A DNA stretch of 64,000 nt, taken from the NCBI RefSeq assembly GCF_031179985.1, contig NZ_JAPSHJ010000012.1, forward strand, positions 1 to 64,000, read 5' to 3'. Each line of letters starts with the position of its first letter. The first letter of the stretch is position 1. The stretch is from Arthrobacter sp. (GTDB taxonomy: Bacteria; Actinomycetota; Actinomycetes; Actinomycetales; Micrococcaceae). Below, one piece after another: positions 34,162 to 43,091 of this stretch. Below the pieces are notes generated by a model, which was given only the letters and a program-made list of their open reading frames with translations, made no database searches and was not told the DNA's origin. Both the position numbers and the translations under genes were made by a program.

Positions 34162-35013
34162 TCAGGCGAAGCGGGTGATCTCCACGCTGACATTGAGTAC
34201 CGACCCGCCGCCACCTGACAGGATCCCCTTCAGGGGCGGTACATCCCGGTAGTCCCGGCCCCGGGCCACAGTGACGTGGAAGTCGCCAGCCGGCTTATGG
34301 TTGGTCGGATCCCAACTGCGCCATTCTCCGTCCCACCACTCCAGCCACGCGTGGGACTGGCCGGCCACCGCCTCGCCGATTTCCGCCGTCGAACGCGGGT
34401 GCAGGTAACCGGAGACGTACCGGGCGGGGACACCGCAACTGCGCAGTGCACCAATGGCGAGGTGCGCCAGGTCCTGGCAGACGCCCTGGCGCTGGCTCCA
34501 GGCTTCCTCGGCGTTTGTGGTCACGCCAGTGGTGCCCTTCATATACGTCATCTCGCCGCGCATCCATTCAAAGATGGCCAAGGCCGCTTCATGCGGCGTG
34601 AGGCCGGCGACGACTCCGGGGATGATGCCGAGGACTTCCGTTCCCGGTCCTGTGAGCTGGGACTGAGGGATCCAATCGCTGAACCTGTTCAGCGTTTCGG
34701 GCTCGGAAAGTACTTCCCAGCCAACAAGGTCAGCTTCGGACGGAATCCGTTCCACCCGATGGATTTCTACCGTGGTGGTGGACAGGACCTCCAGATGCTC
34801 GTGCGGCATCTGCACATCGAACGCTGTGACCCGGGTACCCCAGTAGTCGCGATAGCTGCTGACGGCCGCCTGGCTTGGAGAGACCTTCATGGACGATTCC
34901 AGGACTACCTGCTGCGGATCGGTCAGCGGGGTCATCCTGGCCTCGTTGTAAGACAGGGTGACCCGCTTGTTGTACTTGTAGCCGGTCTTGTGGACGATCG
35001 TGAGACGGGTCAT
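34162..35013 (-). CDS. Transglutaminase-like cysteine protease
   Basis: The 283-residue protein has an N-terminal beta domain (MTRLTIVHKTGYKYN) and a transglutaminase core with the triad Cys179 (QGVCQDLAHL), His221 (QSHAWLEW) and Asp235 (WDPTN). It follows the alpha-E gene with an ATGA overlap and belongs to the same operon as the circularly permuted ATP-grasp gene. The three are conserved together in many bacteria. It is likely to cut or trim a peptide made by the ATP-grasp partner, but the substrate is unproven. Confidence 0.92.
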   Translation of the reverse strand: MTRLTIVHKTGYKYNKRVTLSYNEARMTPLTDPQQVVLESSMKVSPSQAAVSSYRDYWGTRVTAFDVQMPHEHLEVLSTTTVEIHRVERIPSEADLVGWEVLSEPETLNRFSDWIPQSQLTGPGTEVLGIIPGVVAGLTPHEAALAIFEWMRGEMTYMKGTTGVTTNAEEAWSQRQGVCQDLAHLAIGALRSCGVPARYVSGYLHPRSTAEIGEAVAGQSHAWLEWWDGEWRSWDPTNHKPAGDFHVTVARGRDYRDVPPLKGILSGGGGSVLNVSVEITRFA

Positions 35014-35936
35014 GAAACTTCTCCCACCCAGGCAAGTTCGTCCGCCTGATTGAAATATTTACGGGAAATGGCATCGGATGCCTGTGAGACTGCCTTCTGG
35101 ACACGCTCCATGTGCTCGGGCAGCTCAGACATCAGGTCATCAGTGCGGTGGAACTCCAGGAACGTGCGTGCCTGGCCCACGATCCGGCGGGCGTCGTTGA
35201 TGAAGCCGACACGTTGGGCCGACGGGTCCAGCTTGGCGAGGCATTCATCGGCATCTCGCAGCGCGTATACGATGGACCGCGGGAACAGCCTGTCCAGCAG
35301 CAGGAATTCGGCGGCGTGCTGGTCGCCGAAGGCCGCCCGCCGGGTGCGGAGGAAAGATTCATAGGCGCCGGCGCACCGGAGCATGTTGACCCAGGACATG
35401 CCGGCCGAGAGGACATCCCGGGTGGAAAGCATGCGGGCAGTCATATCGGCGCGTTCCAGAGATCTGCCAAGGACGAGGAACAGCCAGCTGTCGTCATGGC
35501 TCACGGTGGTGTCAGCGAGGCCGCTGACCATGGCCGTACGCTCCAACACCCAGTTACAGAAACGGTACGTGCCCACGACGTCTTTTCGGTGCTGGTTGAG
35601 CCCGTAGTACGTGGTGTTGAGGCTCTCCCAGAGTCCCGACGAGACAGTTTCCCGGGCGCGCCGGGCGTTCTCGCGGGCAGCCCCGAGGGAGCCGGCGATG
35701 GAGGTGGCGCTGTGCTTGTCATAAGCCAAGGCATGCAGGAGCTCGTTGAGCCCGAACTCTTCGCTTTGAGGCCGGGCACCCATGACCGCCAGCAGCGCCT
35801 GGGCGACGCTGCGCTGCTCCTCCATGGGCAGATGGTTAAGCCGCTCCAAGTGGACGTCAAGGATGCGGGCTGTACCATCTGCCCGTTCGACGTAGCGCCC
35901 GATCCAGAAAAGGGACTCGGCAATTCGGCTAAGCAT
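35010..35936 (-). CDS. Alpha-E domain protein
   Basis: The 308-residue all-helical protein begins MLSRIAESLFWIGRYVERAD, the signature of the alpha-E (COG2307) family, and carries repeated Arg/Asp/Glu motifs (ERADMTARML, LDRLFPRSIVYAL). No enzymatic activity is established. It is always near circularly permuted ATP-grasp and transglutaminase proteins, and probably acts as their partner. Its stop overlaps the transglutaminase ATG, and the ATP-grasp stop lies 66 bases upstream. Confidence 0.93.
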   Translation of the reverse strand: MLSRIAESLFWIGRYVERADGTARILDVHLERLNHLPMEEQRSVAQALLAVMGARPQSEEFGLNELLHALAYDKHSATSIAGSLGAARENARRARETVSSGLWESLNTTYYGLNQHRKDVVGTYRFCNWVLERTAMVSGLADTTVSHDDSWLFLVLGRSLERADMTARMLSTRDVLSAGMSWVNMLRCAGAYESFLRTRRAAFGDQHAAEFLLLDRLFPRSIVYALRDADECLAKLDPSAQRVGFINDARRIVGQARTFLEFHRTDDLMSELPEHMERVQKAVSQASDAISRKYFNQADELAWVGEVS

Positions 35937-36002
35937 TCGCGGTTACCTCCTGCGGGTCCGAAATCTGTGTTGGGGGAAGTGCGTTCACGTCAACGGCCCG
36001 GC

Positions 36003-37562
36003 TCACTGCTGCTGCTGCTCGCTCTGGCGATCGCGCCAGTTGCTTTCCACGGGCCAGACTGACACGCGTTCGCGAACGGTAACAGTGGGACGCGGGAGGG
36101 TTTCCACCGGGACCTGCGGCGAATCCGCGAGCACCCAGGTGTCCTTGGAGCCGCCGCCCTGGCTGGAGTTGACTATGAGCGACCCTTCCTTGAGCGCCAC
36201 ACGGGTGAGACCACCGGGAAGCACCCAGACGTCGTCGCCGTCATTGACAGCAAAAGGACGGAGATCAACGTGCCGGGGACCAAACCTATCACCGCTGAGC
36301 GTAGGAACCGTCGACAGCTGAAGCACGGGCTGGGCAATCCAGCCGCGGGGGTCAGCGATAACACGTTTGCGAAGTGCCTCAAGTTCGTCTTTGGAGGCGT
36401 CCGGACCGATGACGAGGCCCTTTCCTCCCGAACCGTCTACAGGTTTGACCACCAGCTCGTGCAGCCGGTCCAGGACGTGTTCCCTGGCTTCCTTCTCCTC
36501 GAGTCTGAAGGTATCCACGTTAGCAATCACGGGTTCTTCGTTGAGGTAGTACCGGATGAGGTCCGGAACGTAGCTGTAGACGAGCTTGTCATCGGCCACT
36601 CCATTGCCCACCGCGTTCGCGATTGTCACTCCGCCTGCCCTGGCAGCGTTCACCAGGCCGGGACAGCCGAGCATGGAATCCGAACGGAACTGCAACGGGT
36701 CCAGGAATTCGTCGTCGATACGCTTATAGATCACGTCCACGCGCTGTTCACCGGCAGTGGTCCGCATGTAGACGCGGTTGCCACGGCAAATCAGGTCACG
36801 GCCTTCGACGAGCTCGACTCCCATCAGGCCGGCCAGCAGGGTGTGCTCAAAGTAGGCGCTGTTGAAGACTCCAGGCGTGAGAACCACAACTGTGGGATCG
36901 TCGACGCCGGACGGTGCGGTCTTGCGCAGGGCAGACAGGAGGCGGCGGGGGTACTCCTCCACCGGCCTGATGAGCTGCTGGCCAAAGGCTTCAGGAAGCC
37001 CCTTCGCCATCGCCCGGCGGTTTTCAAGGACATAGCTCACGCCTGAGGGGACACGTACGTTGTCCTCCAGCACCCGGAATGTCCCTTCAGCGTCGCGGAC
37101 CACGTCAATGCCGGAGATATGGACACGTACGCCACCAGCGGGCTCGAAGCCGTGTACTTGGCGGTGGAAGTGGGCGCTCGTGGTGATCAGCTGCCGGGGA
37201 ATGACGCCATCCGAGACGACAGTCATTTTGTCGTAGACATCGTTGAGGAATGCTTCGAGGGCGCGGACCCGCTGCGCCACTCCCTTTTCGAGGACACTCC
37301 ACTCGTCCGCCGGGATTACACGGGGGACGATGTCCAGGGGGAACGGCCGCTCCTCCCCCGCATAGTCGAACGTCACGCCGCGGTCCAGGAAGGTCCGCGC
37401 CATGGAATCGGCGCGGGCGCTGACATCTGCGAGGGACAGCTCGCTCAGCGCGTCGGCCACCTGTCCGTACGAGTCGCGTGCCAGCTGGCCGGGTGCGAAC
37501 ATCTCGTCGTAGGCGCCGCTACGCCCTGCGGCTGCGGAGTAATCCTGGAATAGGTCAGACAT
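36003..37562 (-). CDS. Circularly permuted type-2 ATP-grasp protein
   Basis: The protein of about 519 residues is a circularly permuted ATP-grasp ligase (COG2308). Marks are YDEMFAPG, VLEDNVRVPSGVSYVLENR, CRGNRVYMRTTAG, VKPVDGSGGKGLVIGP (ATP-binding loop) and LRPFAVNDGDDVWVLPGGLTRVA. It should form peptide-like or amide bonds with ATP. The product is unknown. The frame is open upstream to 37682; I start at the ATG at 37562 (MSDLFQDY), the usual family N-terminus. It is first in the operon with alpha-E and transglutaminase. Confidence 0.93.
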   Translation of the reverse strand: MSDLFQDYSAAAGRSGAYDEMFAPGQLARDSYGQVADALSELSLADVSARADSMARTFLDRGVTFDYAGEERPFPLDIVPRVIPADEWSVLEKGVAQRVRALEAFLNDVYDKMTVVSDGVIPRQLITTSAHFHRQVHGFEPAGGVRVHISGIDVVRDAEGTFRVLEDNVRVPSGVSYVLENRRAMAKGLPEAFGQQLIRPVEEYPRRLLSALRKTAPSGVDDPTVVVLTPGVFNSAYFEHTLLAGLMGVELVEGRDLICRGNRVYMRTTAGEQRVDVIYKRIDDEFLDPLQFRSDSMLGCPGLVNAARAGGVTIANAVGNGVADDKLVYSYVPDLIRYYLNEEPVIANVDTFRLEEKEAREHVLDRLHELVVKPVDGSGGKGLVIGPDASKDELEALRKRVIADPRGWIAQPVLQLSTVPTLSGDRFGPRHVDLRPFAVNDGDDVWVLPGGLTRVALKEGSLIVNSSQGGGSKDTWVLADSPQVPVETLPRPTVTVRERVSVWPVESNWRDRQSEQQQQ

Positions 37563-37675
37563 GTCCAATAGCCAACCATCTTTTTGTTGCGAAATCATTA
37601 CCGCGTCCCAATGTGGCGCGTTGACGTCTTGAGCCCGGTTCGTGTTTAACTGCGCCCTTCCGGCATGGTAGGTGA

Positions 37676-38761
37676 GTGCCACCGCCCAGTTTCCGCTCGT
37701 TCCCTGCCGGTCATAAGAGATGGCAGCTCACGAGGCTGCTGCCAGGACTGTTGACTGGCTTGCCTGCGGTGGCTGCCGCCTTCGCCCTGCACGCCGTCAT
37801 CCCCGCCCTCCCGGCCATGACCCTGGCTGTTGTCCTGGGACTTCTCGCCGCGAACTTCCCCGGGTCCGGAACCTGGGTGGCAGGCCGTGCGAGGCCTGGG
37901 CTGGACTTTTCCGGCAAGCACCTGATGCGGGCGGGAATTGTGGTCCTCGGCCTCAAAGTGAGTGTGCCAGAGGTGCTCGGACTTGGTTGGACCTCATTGC
38001 TGCTCATCGCCGCAGTAGTACTGGCAAGCTTCGCCGGCACGTACGGCATATCGCGACTGTTCAGGCTTCCGAGGGAGGCTTCGCTTTTGATCGCCACGGG
38101 CTTCTCCATCTGCGGCGCCTCGGCCATCGGAGCCATGGCTGCCGTCCGGCGAATCCGCCACGTAGACACTGTCCTGCCGGTGGCGCTTGTGACCTTGTGC
38201 GGCACGTTGGCCATCGGAGTGCTCCCGCTTCTGACCCATCCGCTGCGGCTCTCCCCGGAGGTTTTCGGCGCCTGGACGGGCGCATCAGTCCACGACGTTG
38301 GCCAGGTGGTGGCAACAGCGCAGACGGCAGGAACGTCCGCCCTGGCAATCGCCGTCGTCGTCAAACTGACCAGGGTCATCCTGCTGGCCCCAATGGTTGC
38401 CGCTGCCGGACTCCAGCAACGGTTTGTGTCCAGGAAGGCTTCCCGCAAGCGGTCAGGTGACGCCGCCGCCGGTTTGGTATCCGGTGACGGGGCGTTCCCT
38501 CCCCTGGTGCCCCTGTTTGTGCTGGGATTCCTGGCCATGGTGGTGCTGAGGTCCACAGGATGGCTCTCCCCGGGATGGCTGGACGTGGGGAATGCGGTCC
38601 AGGAACTCCTGCTCGGTATGGCCCTTTTTGGTCTCGGATCGGCCGTGCGTATCCGGACACTCCTCCACACTGGTTCCAGGGCCCTGCTGGCGGCTCTTGC
38701 CTCGTGGTTTCTCATTGCTGTGCTGGGGCTCGGTGCGGCCCTGCTGATGATTCCGTCGTGA
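37676..38761 (+). CDS. YeiH family putative sulfate exporter
   Basis: This 361-residue membrane protein has ten or so hydrophobic helices in the YeiH/UPF0324 pattern, including FSGKHLMRAGIVVLGLKVS and FSICGASAIGAMAAV, plus the conserved SVHDVGQVVA motif. The family is annotated as sulfate or sulfonate-linked exporters, but the transport substrate is largely untested. The GTG start at 37676 follows GGTAGG. It diverges from the ATP-grasp gene. Confidence 0.9.
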   Translation: MPPPSFRSFPAGHKRWQLTRLLPGLLTGLPAVAAAFALHAVIPALPAMTLAVVLGLLAANFPGSGTWVAGRARPGLDFSGKHLMRAGIVVLGLKVSVPEVLGLGWTSLLLIAAVVLASFAGTYGISRLFRLPREASLLIATGFSICGASAIGAMAAVRRIRHVDTVLPVALVTLCGTLAIGVLPLLTHPLRLSPEVFGAWTGASVHDVGQVVATAQTAGTSALAIAVVVKLTRVILLAPMVAAAGLQQRFVSRKASRKRSGDAAAGLVSGDGAFPPLVPLFVLGFLAMVVLRSTGWLSPGWLDVGNAVQELLLGMALFGLGSAVRIRTLLHTGSRALLAALASWFLIAVLGLGAALLMIPS

Positions 38762-38773
38762 TTCAATAGCTGG

Positions 38774-41407
38774 GTGTCAAATGAGAATCTGCAGCGGGAT
38801 GAAGCGGCAAAACGGTCAGCCCTGATCACTACCCGGAGCTACGACGTTGCCCTGGATCTCTCGCAGGCACCGAACCCCGATGTCGCCGGGTATCCCAGTC
38901 GAAGCGTCGTTAGCTTCTCGGCGTCTGAACCAGGAGCTTCAACCTTTCTGGACTTCATTGGCGGAGACGTCAGCAGCGTCGTCCTGAACGGCAAGAACCT
39001 TGTTGTCGAGGACGTTGTTGACCGTGCCCGGATCCGGCTGGACGACCTCCGGGCAGAAAACCAGGTGACAGTCGCGGGCACGGCGCTCTACAGCAGCTCC
39101 GGGGAAGGAATGCACCGCTTCTTCGACCCGGCAGACGGCCAGTGCTACCTCTACACGCAGTACGAGCCGGCGGATGCCCGGCGGGTGTTCGCCAACTTTG
39201 AACAGCCCGACCTCAAGGCCGAATTCACCTTCCACGTTCTGGCGCCCACAGGATGGCTTGTGGCGTCCAACGGCACCGAAAGCAGCTGTGTGCCGCTTCC
39301 GGGAGACCCCGCCACGAGCCGCTGGGACTTTTCCCCGACAAAACCCATGTCCACGTACATCACCACAGTCCTCGCCGGACCCTACTTCCGTGCCGCGGAC
39401 CACTGGAGTGGCGCCGCAAGCGACGGGACAGGTCTCGAGGTCCCCCTGGCGCTGTACTGCCGAATGTCAATGGCTGCATCCTTTGACACTGCCGAACTTT
39501 TCCGCCTGACGAAGAGCGGCCTGGCATTCTTCAATGATCTCTTCGGTTACCCGTACCCCTGGGGCAAATACGACCAGGCCTTCGTTCCGGAATACAATCT
39601 GGGCGCGATGGAAAACCCGGGACTGGTGACTTTCACGGAGAACTACATTTTCAGGTCCCGCGCCACCGGCGCCCAATATCAGGGCAGGGCGAATACCCTG
39701 CTGCACGAAATGGCCCATATGTGGTTCGGCGACCTCGTCACGATGAGCTGGTGGGACGATTTGTGGCTCAAGGAATCCTTCGCCGATTACATGGGAACTC
39801 TCGGGGTTGACCGTGCAACCAACTGGGACACCGCCTGGGTGAATTTCGCCAACAAACGCAAAGCCTGGGCGTATGTCCAGGACCAGCTCCCCACGACGCA
39901 CCCGATCGTCGCGAACATTCCCGACCTCGAAGCGGCCAAGCAGAACTTTGACGGTATTACCTATGCCAAGGGCGCTTCAGTGCTCAAACAGCTCGTGGCG
40001 TACGTGGGCTTTGACGCCTTCATCGCCGGTTCCCGCCAATACTTTCGCGATCATGCTTTCGGCAACACTTCACTGACTGACCTGCTTGCCGCCCTGAGCA
40101 CAGCCTCCGGCCGCGACCTCGGCACCTGGGCGCAGCAGTGGCTCCAGACGTCCGGGATCTCCACCGTCCGGGCAGAGTTTGAGGAGCACGACGGCGTCCT
40201 TGGGTCTGTGAACCTCGTCCAGGAGGCGGAGGACCCGGTGACGGGACGTGAAGAACTGCGGCCGCACCGCCTGCGGGTGGGCCTCTATGACTTTGACAGC
40301 GCCGGTTCCCTGGTGCGTGCGGACAGCATAGACGTTGATGTACAGGGGCGCCGGACCCATGTTCCCGGGCTTGAGGGCAAGCGCCGGCCGGCACTCCTGC
40401 TCGTCAATGATGATGACCTGAGCTATGCCAAGGTCCGGCTCGATCCTGCCTCTGAGGCCACGGTTCGTGCCTCCCTCCATACCATTCCTGACCCCATGGC
40501 ACGGGCCCTTTGCTGGACCGCCCTTTGGGATTCCGCGCGCGATGGCGTGACCCCGGCAGCCGGATACGTTGACGCAGTGCTTGCCTTTGCCCCTTCAGAG
40601 ACCGGCAGCGGTGTTCTCTCGACGGTGCTGAACAATGCAAGCACGGCCCTGGAGCGTTACGTCCCGGCGATCGACAGGGAATCGACGCGGAGACGTTTTT
40701 TGGCTGCCGCCGCGGCTGAACTGCAGGCGGCGGCTCCTGGCTCGGACCAGCAGCTCGCGTGGGCCCGCACCGTGGCCGACACCAGCCGCAGGGACCCCGG
40801 GCAGCTCCAACTGCTCCGGAACCTCCTCGAGGGCAGTTCCGTTCCGGAGGGGCTGGCTGTGGACGCTGACCTTCGCTGGAATCTGTGGCACGCTCTGGCC
40901 GCCTTGGGGCAGGCCAGCCCGACGCAGTTGGACAGCGAACTGGCCCGGGATAAAACGGCATCAGGCCGTGCCGGGCACGCCATTGCCCTCGCGGCACGCC
41001 CTGAACCGGCAGCAAAGGCAGCGGCCTGGGACCAGGCAGTCAACGGAAGGTCACTGTCCAACGAACTCCTCAGCGCGACCATCGCCGGTTTCAATACAGC
41101 ACCGGCCGGGCTACTCGAAGACTATGTGGAACCCTACTTCCTCTGCCTGGAGCAAGTGTGGGCCGAACGAAGCATCGAAATAGCCACCCGGATCGTTCGC
41201 GGGCTGTTCCCGTTGGGGCAGGACCTTAGTGGTAATATCACCGCTCCCGAAGCCCATCCTGTGATTGTCCGTGCCGACGACTGGCTCGCCCGGCACCCGC
41301 GAGTCCCCGCAGCACTGCGCCGGATCATCATCGAACAACGAAGCCATCTGCATCGTGCACTCGTGGCCCAGGCTCGTGCAGCAAAAACAGCGTCCATTGC
41401 TCCTTGA
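38774..41407 (+). CDS. pepN: Aminopeptidase N
   Basis: The 877-residue M1 zinc aminopeptidase has GAMENPG for substrate N-terminus recognition and HEMAHMWFGDLVTM with the second zinc Glu in LWLKESFADY. It removes N-terminal residues from peptides in the cytoplasm. The actinobacterial long form with an ERAP1-like C-terminal helical domain fits the length. The GTG start lies 12 bases after the YeiH stop. The 3' end carries the left arm of a dispersed palindromic element. Confidence 0.95.
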   Translation: MSNENLQRDEAAKRSALITTRSYDVALDLSQAPNPDVAGYPSRSVVSFSASEPGASTFLDFIGGDVSSVVLNGKNLVVEDVVDRARIRLDDLRAENQVTVAGTALYSSSGEGMHRFFDPADGQCYLYTQYEPADARRVFANFEQPDLKAEFTFHVLAPTGWLVASNGTESSCVPLPGDPATSRWDFSPTKPMSTYITTVLAGPYFRAADHWSGAASDGTGLEVPLALYCRMSMAASFDTAELFRLTKSGLAFFNDLFGYPYPWGKYDQAFVPEYNLGAMENPGLVTFTENYIFRSRATGAQYQGRANTLLHEMAHMWFGDLVTMSWWDDLWLKESFADYMGTLGVDRATNWDTAWVNFANKRKAWAYVQDQLPTTHPIVANIPDLEAAKQNFDGITYAKGASVLKQLVAYVGFDAFIAGSRQYFRDHAFGNTSLTDLLAALSTASGRDLGTWAQQWLQTSGISTVRAEFEEHDGVLGSVNLVQEAEDPVTGREELRPHRLRVGLYDFDSAGSLVRADSIDVDVQGRRTHVPGLEGKRRPALLLVNDDDLSYAKVRLDPASEATVRASLHTIPDPMARALCWTALWDSARDGVTPAAGYVDAVLAFAPSETGSGVLSTVLNNASTALERYVPAIDRESTRRRFLAAAAAELQAAAPGSDQQLAWARTVADTSRRDPGQLQLLRNLLEGSSVPEGLAVDADLRWNLWHALAALGQASPTQLDSELARDKTASGRAGHAIALAARPEPAAKAAAWDQAVNGRSLSNELLSATIAGFNTAPAGLLEDYVEPYFLCLEQVWAERSIEIATRIVRGLFPLGQDLSGNITAPEAHPVIVRADDWLARHPRVPAALRRIIIEQRSHLHRALVAQARAAKTASIAP

Positions 41408-41503
41408 CTGCCGTTTCGACCGCTCAGAACGGCCCGGGGGCCCACGTCGGCAGGGGTTCCGGCCGAACCTGTGAGGCGAGGGGGCGGTGGGGAGCAATCG
41501 ATG
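41396..41503. repeat. Dispersed palindromic element, copy 1
   Basis: ATTGCTCC (41396-41403) is inverted as GGAGCAAT (41491-41498), with an inner stem GCCGTT/AACGGC (41410-41415, 41428-41433). The right end TGGGGAGCAATCGATG (41488-41503) is identical to 60214-60229. The element fills the space between the convergent pepN and ligase genes, with its left arm inside pepN codons. It is a probable REP-like or MITE-like sequence. Confidence 0.7.
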
Positions 41504-41506
41504 CTT

Positions 41507-42613
41507 CTACGGAACCCGGTGCAGCCATTCATGCGTGCCGAACTTGGCTTCCACCCGTTGCTTCGCCGCCTCGAGTTCCGCTTCACTCAGCTCTGAAGGG
41601 GTTGCTGAGTAACGCTCGGTGAAGACATCCATCATCGCCTTAATGATTTCGCCCCGGGCCAGTCCGGTCTGGCGGCGGAGGGGATCCACTCTTTTCTTGG
41701 CACTGCGGGTCCCTTTGTCGGAGAGTTTCTCCTTGCCGATCCGGAGCACCTCCACCATTTTGTCGGCGTCGATGTCGTAACTCATGGTGACGTGATGGAG
41801 CATTCCGCCGTTCGCGAGCCTCTTTTGGGCTGCCCCGCCGATTTTGCCCTGGTCAGTGGCGATGTCGTTGAGGGGCACATAAAAGGCACTGATACCGAGT
41901 TTCTCCAATGCCGCCAGGACCCAGGCGTCCAGGAAGCTGTAGGAATCGGCGAAGCTCATGCCGTCCACAAGGGTTTGAGGCAGGTAGAGCGAGTAGGTGA
42001 TGCAATTCCCTGCTTCCATGAACATCGCTCCCCCGCCACTGATCCTGCGGACCACCGTTACGCCATGGCGCGCAACGCCGTCGGGCTCTATCTCATTCCG
42101 CACCGATTGGAAACTCCCGATCACAACGGACGGTTCTTCCCAATCCCAGAACCGCAGGGTGGGATTCCGCCGCCCCGCTCCTACTTCCTCCGTGAGGACC
42201 TCATCGAGGGCAACGTTGACGTGCGTCGGCAGGATCACGGGTGCAATGACGTTCCAATGATGATCGGACCAGGAGGTCGCCTTCGCCAGGGCCCTCCTGA
42301 CCGCCACGGCCACCGCTGTGGCCGAGAATCCGAAAAGTGCTGCATCCCCCCGAAGCGCGGCGGTGATCGTCGACGCGATGTCGGCTGCAGCCGCGTCCTC
42401 GGGCAACCCTGTCAGGGCCCCGTTGATGTCCAGCAGGGCCTCGTCCGGCTCGAGGAAGAAGTCGCCGCTCACGGAAACGTTGGCAAGGCGGCCGTTGTGG
42501 ACGTCGAAGTCCACCACCACGAGTTTGCCGCCGGGCACCTTGTACTCTCCATGCCGGCGGGAATCGCCGTTACTGTGGTGATCTGCGGGGCCGGCTTCAG
42601 GCTGAAAAGTCAT
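41507..42613 (-). CDS. Lipoate--protein ligase family protein with N-terminal accessory domain
   Basis: The 368-residue protein has an N-terminal domain of about 90 residues like the accessory lipoate-ligase C-domain (GEYKVPGGKLVVVDFDV...DEALLDIN). The catalytic LplA-like domain follows: RRISGGGAMFMEAGN and the catalytic Lys in QGKIGGAAQKR. The domain order is thus reversed compared with E. coli LplA, and the usual His of the GGGxxxH motif is absent. It probably attaches lipoyl or octanoyl groups to E2 or GcvH proteins. The ATG at 42613 follows TTGAGGG. Confidence 0.88.
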   Translation of the reverse strand: MTFQPEAGPADHHSNGDSRRHGEYKVPGGKLVVVDFDVHNGRLANVSVSGDFFLEPDEALLDINGALTGLPEDAAAADIASTITAALRGDAALFGFSATAVAVAVRRALAKATSWSDHHWNVIAPVILPTHVNVALDEVLTEEVGAGRRNPTLRFWDWEEPSVVIGSFQSVRNEIEPDGVARHGVTVVRRISGGGAMFMEAGNCITYSLYLPQTLVDGMSFADSYSFLDAWVLAALEKLGISAFYVPLNDIATDQGKIGGAAQKRLANGGMLHHVTMSYDIDADKMVEVLRIGKEKLSDKGTRSAKKRVDPLRRQTGLARGEIIKAMMDVFTERYSATPSELSEAELEAAKQRVEAKFGTHEWLHRVP

Positions 42614-42638
42614 ACCCTCAATCCTGCCCCAGGAACGC

Positions 42639-42672
42639 AAAAGCCCGCACCGTTGCCGGTGCGGGCTTTTTC
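42639..42672 (-). terminator. Terminator downstream of rpmE2
   Basis: AAAAGCCCGCACCG (42639-42652) pairs perfectly with CGGTGCGGGCTTTT (42657-42670). Read on the minus strand it ends in CTTTTGCG. It lies 22 bases beyond the L31 stop. Confidence 0.9.
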
Positions 42673-42693
42673 AGAGAATTCTGGGGAGAAGTG

Positions 42694-42951
42694 TTACTTC
42701 TTGCCGCCGAAGCCCTTGAAGCGAGCGTTGAAGCGCTCGACGCGGCCTGCAGAGTCCATGATGCGCTGCTTGCCCGTGTAGAACGGGTGGGACTCGGAAG
42801 AGATTTCGACGTCGATGACCGGGTAGGTGTTGCCGTCTTCCCACTCGATGGTCTTCTTGGAAGACACGGTGGACTTGGTCAGGAACTTGACGCCGGAAGC
42901 CAGGTCGTTGAAAACAACAGCTTCGTACTTCGGGTGGATATCAGACTTCAT
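42694..42951 (-). CDS. rpmE2: 50S ribosomal protein L31 type B
   Basis: The 85-residue ribosomal protein starts [20 protein letters not shown] and has [20 protein letters not shown]. There is no CxxC pair, so it is the zinc-independent (C-minus) type B form usually made when zinc is scarce. No Zur-like palindrome is evident upstream. The ATG at 42951 follows GAAGG. Earlier in-frame starts are not supported. Confidence 0.97.
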   Translation of the reverse strand: MKSDIHPKYEAVVFNDLASGVKFLTKSTVSSKKTIEWEDGNTYPVIDVEISSESHPFYTGKQRIMDSAGRVERFNARFKGFGGKK

Positions 42952-43091
42952 AATGGGACCTTCGTTCACGCAACTGGATTTGGCCAGCTGCCAGGTATGA
43001 ATGGGATGGCCGGGCATACGCCTGAAGGCGCACAACAACCAGCTATCAATACTACCCGATAAGTGCAGTGCTGACGAACTGTCCCTGGACG

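Noticed and set aside
34276..35049. 257-codon plus-strand open frame
   Set aside because: It is antisense to the well-supported transglutaminase gene; high GC makes long shadow frames common here.
35112..36062. 316-codon plus-strand open frame
   Set aside because: It lies opposite the alpha-E gene and shows no domain; it is a codon-bias shadow.
41792..42781. 329-codon plus-strand open frame
   Set aside because: It is antisense to the lipoate ligase family gene and crosses the terminator and the L31 gene end.
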